From Asterias rubens (taxonomy: Eukaryota; Echinodermata; Asteroidea; Forcipulatida; Asteriidae), in NCBI RefSeq assembly GCF_902459465.1, contig NC_047063.1:19433685-19497684 (forward strand): a DNA stretch of 64,000 nt, read 5' to 3'. Made by a program: the position numbers and the translations under genes. Under the pieces are notes generated by a model, which saw nothing but the letters and a program-made list of their open reading frames with translations, was not told the origin of the DNA and searched no databases. How positions within the stretch are numbered: position 1 is the first letter of the stretch; the number at the start of each line of letters is the position of its first letter. This document shows, piece by piece, positions 1 through 12,500 of the stretch.

Positions 1-360
1 ATAGTAATGTAATGTTTTACTCCATTTTTTTTAAAACTATGTAACTGTTCATGTAATTCTGCTGCTGGCAGCGAATTGAATAGATTTTTAATAAACCATT
101 GAATGAATATTATAAAAATAGAAATAATAAGGATTCGAGATATTACCATTATAGAGACGTTATTTCTACAAACATAAAAAAAAAACATTTATGGACAGCT
201 GTACCGTTGCTTGAAACCACGACGGTAAACGTTGTTCACCCACCCAAACCTTTTGGTTTTACAGAATAAAGCGACTCACATTGGTAAATTTACAATATTG
301 ACCATGATTGACTTTCATTCATTGTTGGGTCATAAAAATTGCGGATGTATGTATACACAC

Positions 361-500
361 CTTGTAATATCACATGTTACATTGGCCGCAACGTTAACTT
401 GGATGTCTCTACCGATATCCAAGTCTGTACCGGTAATGGTTAATATTGTACCTCCGTCGGCATAGCCCTCTATCGGCGAGATCCCAGTAATTGCAGGATT
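361..500 (-). CDS. Plexin exon 15: next IPT repeat (last exon in window)
   Basis: Reads NPAITGISPIEGYADGGTIL, then TITGTDLDIGRDIQVNVAAN and TCDIT, a clear new IPT unit (P.I..I.P..G...GGT.LTI.G..L). Acceptor TGTTGACAG, donor GTGTGT, two bases left over, so another exon must follow left of the window. Confidence 0.89.
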
Positions 501-3500
501 CTGTCAACATAAATTATTTCCTACACTATCAATCGTGACTAGACTCGTTAAACAAAATCATTTTAAAGTTTTAGTTTGAAAATGCCTTTTAAAGCCATTG
601 GACACTTTCGGTAAACAATATTGTCCAAGGCTCACACTTCGTGTACCACAACTTATATATAAAATAAAAAACCTATGAAAATTTAGGCTCAATCGGTCAT
701 CAGAGTCGGGAGAAAATAACGGGAAAACCCACCCTTGTTTCCACACGTTGCGCCGTGTCATGACATGTGTTTAAGATAAATCGGTAATTCTGGCTATCGA
801 GAATTGATATTGTTTTAATGTTTTCTCAAAAAGTAAAGCATTTCATGGAATAATATTTCAAGATAAGTCTTTCACCATCTGTAAACCCTGTAAATTATTT
901 GTAAATCTGTGAACTTGTTTTTTCCCTGTACCGAAAGTGTATAATTGCTTTAAACGCATGCTGGACACGTTTGGTAATTGTCAAAGACCAGTATTCTTAC
1001 TATGTTGGTGTATCCCAACATAAATCATGCATAAAATAACAAACCTCTGAAATTTTTGCTCAATATTGGTCATCAAATTGGTGTACTTTCAGATGCCTAA
1101 AAAGGCTTCAGGTCCGAATTCTTTTGATATTTGAGTGAGCTCTCTCTCTCTCCAAAAATACGTTACTTCAGAGGGAGCCGTTTCTTGCATTGTTTTAAAA
1201 TAATCAACAGCTCTCCCTTGCTCGTTACCCATGTAAGTTTTTATGCTAACAATTATTATGAATTACCACTACTTTCCAGTGTCTGTAAGACAGTGGTTAT
1301 AATATTAAACATATCAGCATGTGCTGACAGCGGTCCTCGCTGCAAGGTTGTACAAATCTGTCGAAGTTTAATTTTGCCAGAATCTTCTGACTTCATTTTA
1401 GAATAATTGTCTTTACCTTATAAGTGAACTGTACTGCCCCGGTGCTAATCAAGTCCTCACCTCCAGCTGTTCTTGCTACTGATACGGTGACGGTCTGTGC
1501 TATGCTTGAACTCAGTGGGGAAGTTATACATCTTACACTAGAATGACAACAATTAGCGTAAAAGATAGATATAGTTAGATAGATAAAAGGTTTATTCACA
1601 ATAGTCTTCACAGCATAACAACTGAATTGCACCTATGATACATCATGAAAAGGTTCAAAGTACACCATTAAAAGTACAACAAGATATACAAAAAAAACAC
1701 TAGCGAAAAGGGAAACAAAATGCATAATGGGGGGGGGGGGGGGTTAGCGGGTATCGAGATCCATATTTGGGTGCGCCATTACTAGTGACGTGTTGGGGCC
1801 GAGCTGTCAATCACACGGGACTCGAGCTTTGTTTTTTCCCCTGATCAGGAGAGTGTGGGTTAGAGTCCCAGTCTTGACACTTGTGTCATTGTGTGAGCAA
1901 GACACTTTAATCAGTATTGCTTCGTCCTTCGGATTGAACGTGAAGCCGCGAGGCCCCGTGTATTGTGTAATGCAAGTCAAAGAAGTTACACTCAACTTAG
2001 GGCCGTGTCACATAAGGCAATTTACAGGAAACCAGTTCCGGGCAATCTCCAAGAAGAGAACCCATTCGCACTTGAACATTCTCATAATTGATTAGGGAGC
2101 TGAAGACATTGTTTGAAAAATTACTCAAGTGCTACCCAAAGTGGTCATGTAGCATACACTGCATCAAGCAACGTTGCCTCCAAGTTGCCCCGTGTGACAA
2201 GGCCCTTACATTTCACGAAGGCCTACTCGACTCACAAATCTAAAATAAGTATTACCTTTGTCCAGTGACGTACCAACCAGTCAGGTTGCATAACTGGTTT
2301 CCGATCATCACTCTTTGGATGTCTTGAATACTCTGACCAATGTCGCTTCCATTAATTTCGATGACAGTGTTTCCCTCTACTGGGCCCGATGCTGGAAACA
2401 CCTGACGCATAAATCACTGATGTTCAGTTTGTGTGAATTTTCATATTAGCAGTTTAGGGATATGGGTTCGAATGTCCTAAGCTAAATGCCGATTTCAAAA
2501 TGACTACAATAAATATCGTCGTCTAGTTACTTCACAAAAAAGAAATCCATATAGAAATAACATCAAAGTGAATGTTGAAACTAATAGGTACATTTATCCA
2601 GATGGATCTATAATATACAATGGCTTTTCATAAATGCCACTTCGATTTTATAAGATTCCTACATGTTTTAAGACTGGTGCTGGACACTGACTACCGGGGC
2701 TCAAAGAACTGCTTGGACATTCAGTATCCTCCATGAAGGCACACTTGGTACCACACCAGCGGCATCCTAATTCTGGTCTCGCCGTCTCAACGGACAGACA
2801 GCGACTGCAATCCGGACGGTCCACGTCACATTTATAAAGGGTAACTGGAAATAATTGATAAAAGAACAAAACATAATAAGGTGTACAGGTTAAGCGGCAC
2901 AACTTAATAACTAACAATAGCATGACACCAATGGCCTCAAACAAAAGTTCAAAATTATGCACTAAAAAGGAAAGTCCAACAAGTTGGTTATGTGCGGGAA
3001 CGTGTATCAGTAAAATTCGCGTCAAACTCAAATGAAATGAATGCCACTAAAAATTATTTAAAGCAATGGGAGAATAAACTTTAGAGGAGTCTTCGATTTT
3101 CTAGATTCGAAAAAACGTGTGTATATATTATGTGAGCGTTGATACCTGATGAATCCCGGGACTTTGGCAAACTAGATAATTGTTTTGACTGAGCGAGGAC
3201 AACATCAAATGGGACGATGATGAAGTTATTACACATTGATACCGGTATATTAATAGACTATACTCGTTATTTATCTCACCGGTGTTATTGTTACGTTCTA
3301 ACTGCATGTCGCCATTCCAATGTACCCGCAACGGTACAATTAGTTCTCTCTTGTCATCTGCTTCGTATGAATACTTCGTATGAAAAAAACAAAATCACAA
3401 TAATCGACAGTCAATGGTCTTTTTAGTCATACTGTTGAAACAAAATGTTACATGAGCGTGCGATTATACACTTAATTGGAATTGAACGCATCGATGGGGA

Positions 3501-6500
3501 GTCGAATTGTTGTGGTTGTTTTTCAGGTTATTGGCTAAATTCATTACCGAATAGGCATATCACATTAAACCCCAAGTGTAATATTTGTTTCTCTTAAACC
3601 CTCAAGTGTACACGCGGGCCCTAACTGCAAAACTGAGGTGTTTAAATGTAATACCGAAGAGAGAATCAAATTTGACATAATTAATGTACCCGCAACGGTA
3701 CAATTAGTTCTCTCTTGTAATCTGCTTCGTATGAATACTTCGTATGAAAAAAACAAAATCACAATAATCGACAGTCAATGGTCTTTTTAGTCATACTGTT
3801 GAAACAAAATGTTACATGAGCGTGCGATTATACACTTAATTGGAATTGAACGCATCGATGGGGAGTCGAATTGTTGTGGTTGTTTTTCAGGTTATTGGCT
3901 AAATTCATTACCGAATAGGCATATCACATTAAACCCCAAGTGTAATATTTGTTTCTCTTAAACCCTCAAGTGTACACGCGGGCCCTAACTGCAAAACTGA
4001 GGTGTTTAAATGTAATACCGAAGAGAGAATCAAATTTGACATAATTAAGGGCGTTAAAATAACACCAATATATTTGTGTTGACATAAATAAGTGTTATTT
4101 AAACACCCTTTGTTGTAAATTTTTATTCTCTTTTCGGTATTTATGTGACAACACACAGGGTGTCGATTTTAACATCCCTGTTTTTGCAGCGTACAGTTTA
4201 TGTCCTACCGGAAGGACGAAGCAACAATGGTAATGCCATTAAGTGTTTTTCGATTTTAGGACACAAGTTTAAAGAGCGGAGCTCAAACCTACACTCTGCT
4301 GGGCTGAGTGTAAATTATTATTTGAAATTTCTCACCATTCGTCCGTGACACCGTATTACGTCATCAGTCACTAACGTCGCTTGAGTAATCTGCGTGGTAC
4401 CCTCAACTAACAAAGAGCACTGGTAACCCGTCACCTGGTTTAAATATAAACACGAAAACTCATTCAATTAGTGGATGGTGTTTGAAGATATGCATGGTGT
4501 GAAAAAAATAAATACTTAGTAGTAAATTTGCGGATACTACCGTGTATAATATCTCTTTCGAGGGAGTGTTGGCTCTGAAAAGAGCCGGTGTGGTATCGAC
4601 GATTCGAACAGTATACTCTGCTCGTCGTCAGGATAATTCAGAGCATCTGATCGAAACGTCGAGTCGATATCCGGCAGTCAGGTTGGTTAAGTGGTTTCCT
4701 TTGGACCCAGGTTCTATATCCAGACAGGAGCCTTACATGTGGATTTGGTTTTCAGTATCTACAAGACTGCCCCGGTTTACCATTTCTTTGTAGGCAAAAC
4801 ATGAAATGAGCTGCCAGTTGGGACAATGTAAACTTCATTGAACTTGGTTGATTAACTGTTTCTGCTTAGCAATATGTTTTACTTTACCTTCGTAGGGTCA
4901 GGTAAACTCCTAACATTGACGACGAAGTCTTTGGATGTACCCACTGGAATAAGTATCTGTGTAGTTTGGGGCCGTATTTGTGGACAGAAGTCTAGTCCCT
5001 GCCTAGGTGAGCTAACAGGATTCTATGACAAACATGTCATAATAAAAAGGACACAAACAAAGTGAACGTTTTTCCTAAGTAAGGGAAACAGAGTGTTGTT
5101 TAAAGAAAATAATAAATAAAGGCTATCCATGCATTGTTTGTATTGATTGAGTCAAAATGTCGGTGTTTGAAGGTGGTGGGAAGGTGCGATGCTGGAGGGG
5201 CGAGCTGTGCTTGTCAAACCTCGAAAACATTGTCAATCTATAACGCATACAGATTGAAGTTTGTTCGCCCATAAAATCACCATTTCTGTCTTTATAAAAA
5301 GATTTTTCCACACGCTCCAGCCGTGCTGACGATTTTCATAATAAGAAAAAGACACACGTTTCACGTTTTTTCCCTCTGCATTTCGCTTTTGTGGAAACCG
5401 GTTCGAGTTCCTATGTTGTTGGTATTACATGTGGATGGGTGTTTAATTAGTCTCTTCCTGATTTCATGCCCCCCCCCCCCCCAACATCTAAAACTGATTT
5501 TGAATATTCTCTTCACGTGTATCTCTAGAACGGTAGGCATTACTTGTTTCCATGGTTTCAATAACAGAACAAGACACAAACAACAAAAACACTGTTAGAA
5601 AGTGTACAACTGAAATTGACTTGTTTAATTGCATGAAATTTGGATGCATTTGATCCGACCGTTATGCATTTTACGAACCGTCGTTGGCTGTCACAGATCT
5701 GTTTGTCCGTTTCTCTTATAAAATAATAAGCACGGTTTGGACGAGTGGACAAATATTTTGTAAAGATCTGGCTGCATTAGTAAGATTAAAGACGCTTTAT
5801 AAATGCAAGATTTGCTGCAAGTACCGGTACCAACAATAATTACAAAACTAGCTTCAACTGGTGTGGCCAAACCGACTGTCACAAAACAAGGCAACACACC
5901 ACAAACATTTCGGCAATTATAAACATACAGGACAAAACGAAAATCAAAATAAAAAAGAAAGAGAGAGCAGTTTACATTATTTCCTGTGACAATGGTGTCT
6001 CCATGAGTACAAATGCTACTTTGGTGCGTGCAGGCGTTGTCAAAAACACACCAGTCACAGTTCCAATCACTTAAAACACACGCCCCACACCTGAAAAAAA
6101 GTGAAACAGAAAAATTTGCAAACTGCTAAGCAACTAAAAGAACCCATGGTATAAAAGCAAACAATAAATAATGGCCTGATGTTTCGACCATAGCAAAGTT
6201 TGTCTCGAAGGAAAGACCCTGGAATGATACGTCAGGCCATAAAAAAGGGACAGCAAAATGAGATCATTTGGAAAAGAAGCAGCTATTTGGCTGTGTAGGC
6301 CTATTCCGTAACATTGTCCTATTAAAAATTGCTAAAAAGGAATCCTTTTGAAAACGATACTGGAAAGCATTGCCATCCTGTGGCTACAGGTCTGTGATTG
6401 TTTTTTTTCTTTTCTTTTTTTTCTTTCTTTTTGTGTAAAGCACTGTGATACATTTTTTGTAAGAGCGCTTTATAAATGCCTTTGTAGTATAGTAGTATAG

Positions 6501-9500
6501 TATAGTATTGTCATTATGACTATAAGTTTAAATGATACATTTTGTGCTTGTTGTTGTGAAAGCTGCCATCCCAGACTTACAGAAACTTCAGAATGGTTAC
6601 CACAAAAACAATTGGCAAGTTAAGTTTTTGAAAGTCCATCCAGGAGGTTTTCCAATAGATCTTATCGCAAATACACAGCACGTGCGACTTGGGCATGGAA
6701 TTAGGTGCATGCTGGTCTAGCTAGCGATCACCAGTTGACGAGTAGCTAGACCAGCATGCACCTAATTCAAAAGTAAGCGCTTGCGCAATGGATATTTTAC
6801 GGAAATGGTTACGGGTAAAAAAACAACAAGTGCGCCACCCTGAGTTTGTAGACTAGCCTCGTCTTTATCCGCAAGGATAAAGACGGGTACTTGCTTTTCA
6901 GAACCGTTGGGTACAATGATATCATTGGATAAACGTGTACAGTTCCCATATATGTGTTTTGATTTGTTGAAGATGATGTGGATGCAGCTGACAAACATCA
7001 CCCCGGACCAGTCAAAACACAGATATAGAAAAGCTTACTTTCGGTCGTCTGCTGCATGCAGTGTCCACATGTTGCGTAATGTTGGTGTCGAATTTGACTG
7101 CATCCGTACCGCACGATTTACAGGAATAATATAATGGACATAACATGTTTATGAAACGTCTTCTAACTTACGTCATGTGCCTCGTACAATCGAAGTAGCT
7201 AAATGTTGTACTTATAAAAGTCACCATGGACTCCGATGAAAACACACCCAAAAGCATAGCCACGTGGTCCTCTACACATTAATGGTACAAAACGGAGACT
7301 TTATAAATAACGCACCACGGGACGGCCGGATAACATTCTCCCACAGATCCATCATCAATCAACTTTCGGCTCAAAAGTGACCATTTACCATTTTACTCAC
7401 TTTGACTTGGGATAACAATTTACAAGTGACTATTCCGACGGCCATTTTAATTATGCAAGTGCACAGAGAGCAATTTCAATAATGATGTGAACGAAGCAAA
7501 TTAAATGCATGAGAGCTTTGGATGTTGTATAAACGTAAATTTTAATGTTTAAAATACAAAGAGACAAACCCTGAATGGTAGCTGTTTTCTTTGCTTACCA
7601 AAACAATACCCAGCAAGTCAGTTGGTGAATCTCAACATGGTTTCATTCATTCATTCATTCATTCATTCATTCATTCATTCATTCATTCATTCATTCATTC
7701 ATTCATTCATTCATTCATTCATTAAGGTTTATTAAAAATATCACAAAATACACGACAGAAATTAAAAAGACTTAAATTGGCGTGTTTACATTCATTATTG
7801 TAAAAAAAAAAAAAAAAAAAAGATGATATTAGCGTCACCCCCCCCCCCCGCACAACTTTATTAATTTTACATATAAATTGTTAAAAACAATTACTCACAA
7901 AATTATTTTATTGTTCAGAAATATTTACTTTAATGTTTGAAGAAAAAATATTCTATTTCCAGGTGACTTAAAAGGCAGTGGACACTATTGGTAATTACTC
8001 AAAATAATTATTGGCATAAAACCTTACTTTTTAACGAGTAATGGGGAGAGGTTGATGGTATAAAACTTTGTGAGAAACAGCTCCCTCTGAAGTAACCTAG
8101 TTTTGGAGAAAGGAGTAATTTTCCACGAACTTGATTTCGAGACCTCAAGTTTAGAACTTGAGGTCTCGAAATCAACCATCTTAACGCACACAACTTCGAC
8201 GACCGATCGAGCTCAAATTTTCATAGGTTTGTTATTTTATGCATATGTTGAGATACACCAAGTGAGAAGACTGATCTTTGACAATTACCAATAGTGTACA
8301 CTGTCTTTAAGGGTAATCCTATTATGATAATGGCCAATCCGCAGACTCAATTAATAGGTCATGACGTTTTCTCCAAACCAATACGTGATTGGCCAGAGCA
8401 ATGTATACCTTGAGGAGGAATCACTGGTATGTCAGCCTTCGCTGGTGCCCTGCACTGGATACTCTGACCATCAGTGATGCCATAAGTTACAGGTAGCTCA
8501 TCGAAACGGCATCCGTACGTTTCGTTAACGCTAAGTTGCGGTAACAATTGAAACGTCAATGTTACCTGAAATTAACAACATTTTAATGATAATCATCAAT
8601 AATATTGATAATTGAAGTTAAAATAAAAGGAGTGTACTTCTATATAATGCAAAGTTCAATGCAACAACTGAGAAAGTGAAGACTTTGGTGATCTCACTGC
8701 AACGATATTATTCACGAGCAAGTCAGTTTCCATTTGCGGTAAAGTAACCTTTTAAAGTGGTCCCATTTCTGCGGCCGTGTCCATGTGGCATGGTAACCCG
8801 TGGCTGTAGGCAGTTTCTATCTAGTTTGTGTTTCAAGTCAATTGATTGAAGTGCGACTGGAACCCAAACAAAAGACAAAATATGGAACCTGCGAACTAGA
8901 TAGCCTATAGTTGGTATAGCGCCTCTGAGGCAGGAGATCCTGTCCCCCGGTCGGAGACGGTGTCCCCAAACGATAAATTACTGTGTACAAGCTACTTCTG
9001 ATAGCGCCCTCTTTTGAAACATCTTCCTTCAATCCCTGGCACACAGATTTCCCTGGGAGTCATGGGAAACCGGCTCGTTAATCCGGCCTCGGCAGATTCA
9101 AATCCCGTTTTACTGTTATTTATACTCATTAAACCTGCAAGAGATGCGATAATTATAACCGTACCGTTTCAAGAGGATCCATTACTGGTTGGCTACCGGT
9201 GGGGAACAGGTCGACAATGGAGATACATGGCCGATTTCTCAGCCAATTATTCGGCCTAGAACTGTACACACAAGAAGCACGAGTCGAGCACCTAGAACCA
9301 ATCAAAATAAAGACATATAAACATCTGTATCAGGACCTTTATTTCGTGAGATTCGATTTAAATGGTATCTCTTACGAGAGGGTTTGATTCTGAAAGCATT
9401 CCTGGTAGTATCATCTCAGGATTTTACTTTTGGAGAGAAGAGCCCCTTTAAAAGTCACTGAAAAAACACACGGGAAAAACTCACGTTATTTGTTGAATCA

Positions 9501-12500
9501 TACAGAGTCCCAAACCCTGACATAATAAGAAGACATAAGAAACTGTAATGATTTCCAAGAAAGAAAGAAATTTAATTGAACACACGTTTTAAACAGCACC
9601 ACAAATAAACAAAAGAAACAACCGGCTGATAAACAAAATAATAATACAAATTCAGCTAACTTGAAGTGGCACATAACCTTCAAATCATTTAAAAAAACAC
9701 TTCGTTGTTTGGAAATGCTCATCCAGTCAAGAGTTATTTTAACGCACAAAATTCGTAATAAATACGTATTAACTCCACGATAGAAGAATAAAAAGCTAGA
9801 CAAGTTCTCAAAAGAACACAATCTACCAAATATAAATGTGTCTCTTAAAATCATACCAGCGGTGTACTGTCATGAACTTAAACAAAACACACACCATTAT
9901 TCTTTTTAAAAATATATTTTTCAAAACACAACACGAAGAATATGACTTACTTGTTTTTAAGAGAACACATCCACAATATGGGTCCCCAACGTTCACGCAT
10001 TCTTCACAACTAATGAACTTGCCACACGTTTCAACAGGCACCTTTGTGATCTGATAAATAAAAGGACACAGCATCTTATTTTGAAACCCTAATTTTGGAG
10101 AGAAAAAATCAATCAATCAATCAGTCTTTAAAAATAAATAAAACAATAAAATCATGATATTGCACCCTGAGGTAGCATTGGGTTATTTTAAAACTAATTT
10201 TACTATATTGAACAGCTTTGAATAACTTTACAATGTTGCAGTATAGAGAAGGGCACCATTTCATAAATCCACTCAAGGCAGAAAATATTGCTGGTTCCTG
10301 GTTTAAAAGCCTGGCACATCATGCTTTTGAAATATTTGTTGCTGTGGTAACCTTGTTGTGCTTGTATACATTTGAGTTTTCTATTCACCGTTCAGAGATA
10401 TTGTTTAGAATGTTTATATTATTTCAGCCTGTGTGGATTTAGATCTGTTTACGGTCTAGGCCTGTCTATGACAATTATAATATATATTTCGGCTAAAATT
10501 ACAGCTTACCTTTTTCTCTTGCAAGACGTAGGCAAAATCTTTGCCTTTATTGAACAAAAGACCGTCTTTGACAATTTCTTGACCATTTTGAAACGGGATG
10601 TCCTCGTAAAGGCGAGCCTCAGTCATTGATGACAATGAAAGCTGTATGTAGAACAATAGGGAGGTGTTTAGCCTTCACATTACGCTAATAAACTGAATGC
10701 GAACGTCAAAACAATAATTGTTTTCTTAAAACCATACGGAAAGCACGGGCTAGAATAGTCTTTACATTCATTGCTCAGCGCAATATTGTGAACTCATTCA
10801 AAGATGTCATTGGACACTTTCGGTAAACAGCCAACACTTCGTGTATCACAACTTTATAAAATAACAAACCTGTGAAAATTAGGCTCAGTTGGTCATCGGA
10901 GTCGGGAGAAAATAACGGGAATACCCATACCTTGTTTCCGCACGTTTCGCCGTGGTAATGACACGTTTCGCCGTGTTTAAAATAAATCCGTAATTCTCGA
11001 TATCGAGAATTGATATTGTTTTAACGTTTTCTCAATAATAATATTTCAAGAGAAGTCTTTCACCATTACCTTCTGTAAACCCTGTAAGTTAATTAATTGT
11101 AAATCTGTGAACTTAAAAAAATAAATTATGTTCCGAAAGTGTCCAATGGCTTTAAATTGTTGTTTTTGTTGTCTTTGTCAGTTTGATGTTGTTATTGTCG
11201 TCACTGTCGCTGGAATTGTCAAAGTTGTTCAGCTCGGGTAATTATCGCATCCTTTATCAAATGGCCACGGACCTGCAAGGTTTTAAACGGACGTTTAATA
11301 CCGAGTCACTACTTTTATATTTCAATTCATAAATGACCTTTTTTAAAGACGTAATAAAATTGGAAAATCTGTAAAACAAATCTAGACAATTAATTTCAAA
11401 ATACGACCGTATTGTCTGAACTCGAACATAATTGTATACCTTTAAAAGATGCCCTTGCTCGGATCCCAGGAAAATAGCCGTTTGATCTTCATGAGGAGTA
11501 GCAAGAATTGCCGTGATGCCATTGGCAGCTGTGTAAATTGACCGAGCTTCTATTGGAATTCTCAAACCACCCATAAAGGAATTGGTGTCTGACCGATGGC
11601 AGTAATTAAGACCATCACGATCTATTAAGTCGATCTGTATTAGGAAGGTAAACAAATGAAATAACTTCAAATCAGTTATTTTGATCAGTTCAGATATGTT
11701 AATTTTTGAATTTGCAGTTTAAACAAAAAGCAAATGTAAATCAATGTTATAACTTAAAACAAATTAATTTGAATCGACTTTCTTTTTGCATCTTTATGGG
11801 TGTTTCCCTTATAACGGGACGTATACGTACCAATCCAGGTGACTGAACGCAATGCCTACTGCCCAGCCAATCAATCTCAGTTGTGTCAGTTCCTTGGTTG
11901 GCGCAGTCCCGTATCCTTTCCAAAAACCTCCCATTAATGGTTCGCAGTGGGTACATACAAATGACGGATGTCTGTGCAGTCTCTAAGTAACCATCTTTTG
12001 AAAAGGCAACAAAAAGTACATCATCGTCTACAAGAAGTACATCATCGTCTTGCGTTCCCATCTTTGAAACAAAAGCAGCTCGTGCAATATTATAATTCAC
12101 TCCATTTGAGTCCTTGCATACAAGAGGAAGTTCAATGTAAGACCTAAAGCTACTACATCATCGTTGCACAGGCGAACTATCTTGGTGTACAGGGGAGAGC
12201 CGACTTCTCGAAAATTCTCCAGCTGTGTAGCGATGAAAAAGCTGAAATGCCCTCTTGAGAACCCATTTATATAGTTAATATCAAAAGTATTACCGGCTGC
12301 TGTTTCGTCGATAGTATTTCCAGGAATGTGTACAAATACTACGCCGTATAGGGAACGACGAAGCACTCGTTTTGCTACAGAAGGTACATTTCTCAACCAC
12401 ATTCCTCGTGATGCAGCAGTGTACAGAACGCTACCGCTGCCAGAAGAAGTTCCAGGGGCAATAAACGCCACATTGGTACCATGCTCCGTATTGGTAACTA

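Noticed and set aside
7020..7134. Plexin exon ending at the GTAAGC near 7050
   Set aside because: The reading CKSCGTDAV looked PSI-like but does not fit the phase of the PSI2 exon. The exon at 7172-7271 fits perfectly.
7643..7723. CRISPR-like direct repeats
   Set aside because: Simple TTCA microsatellite in animal DNA.
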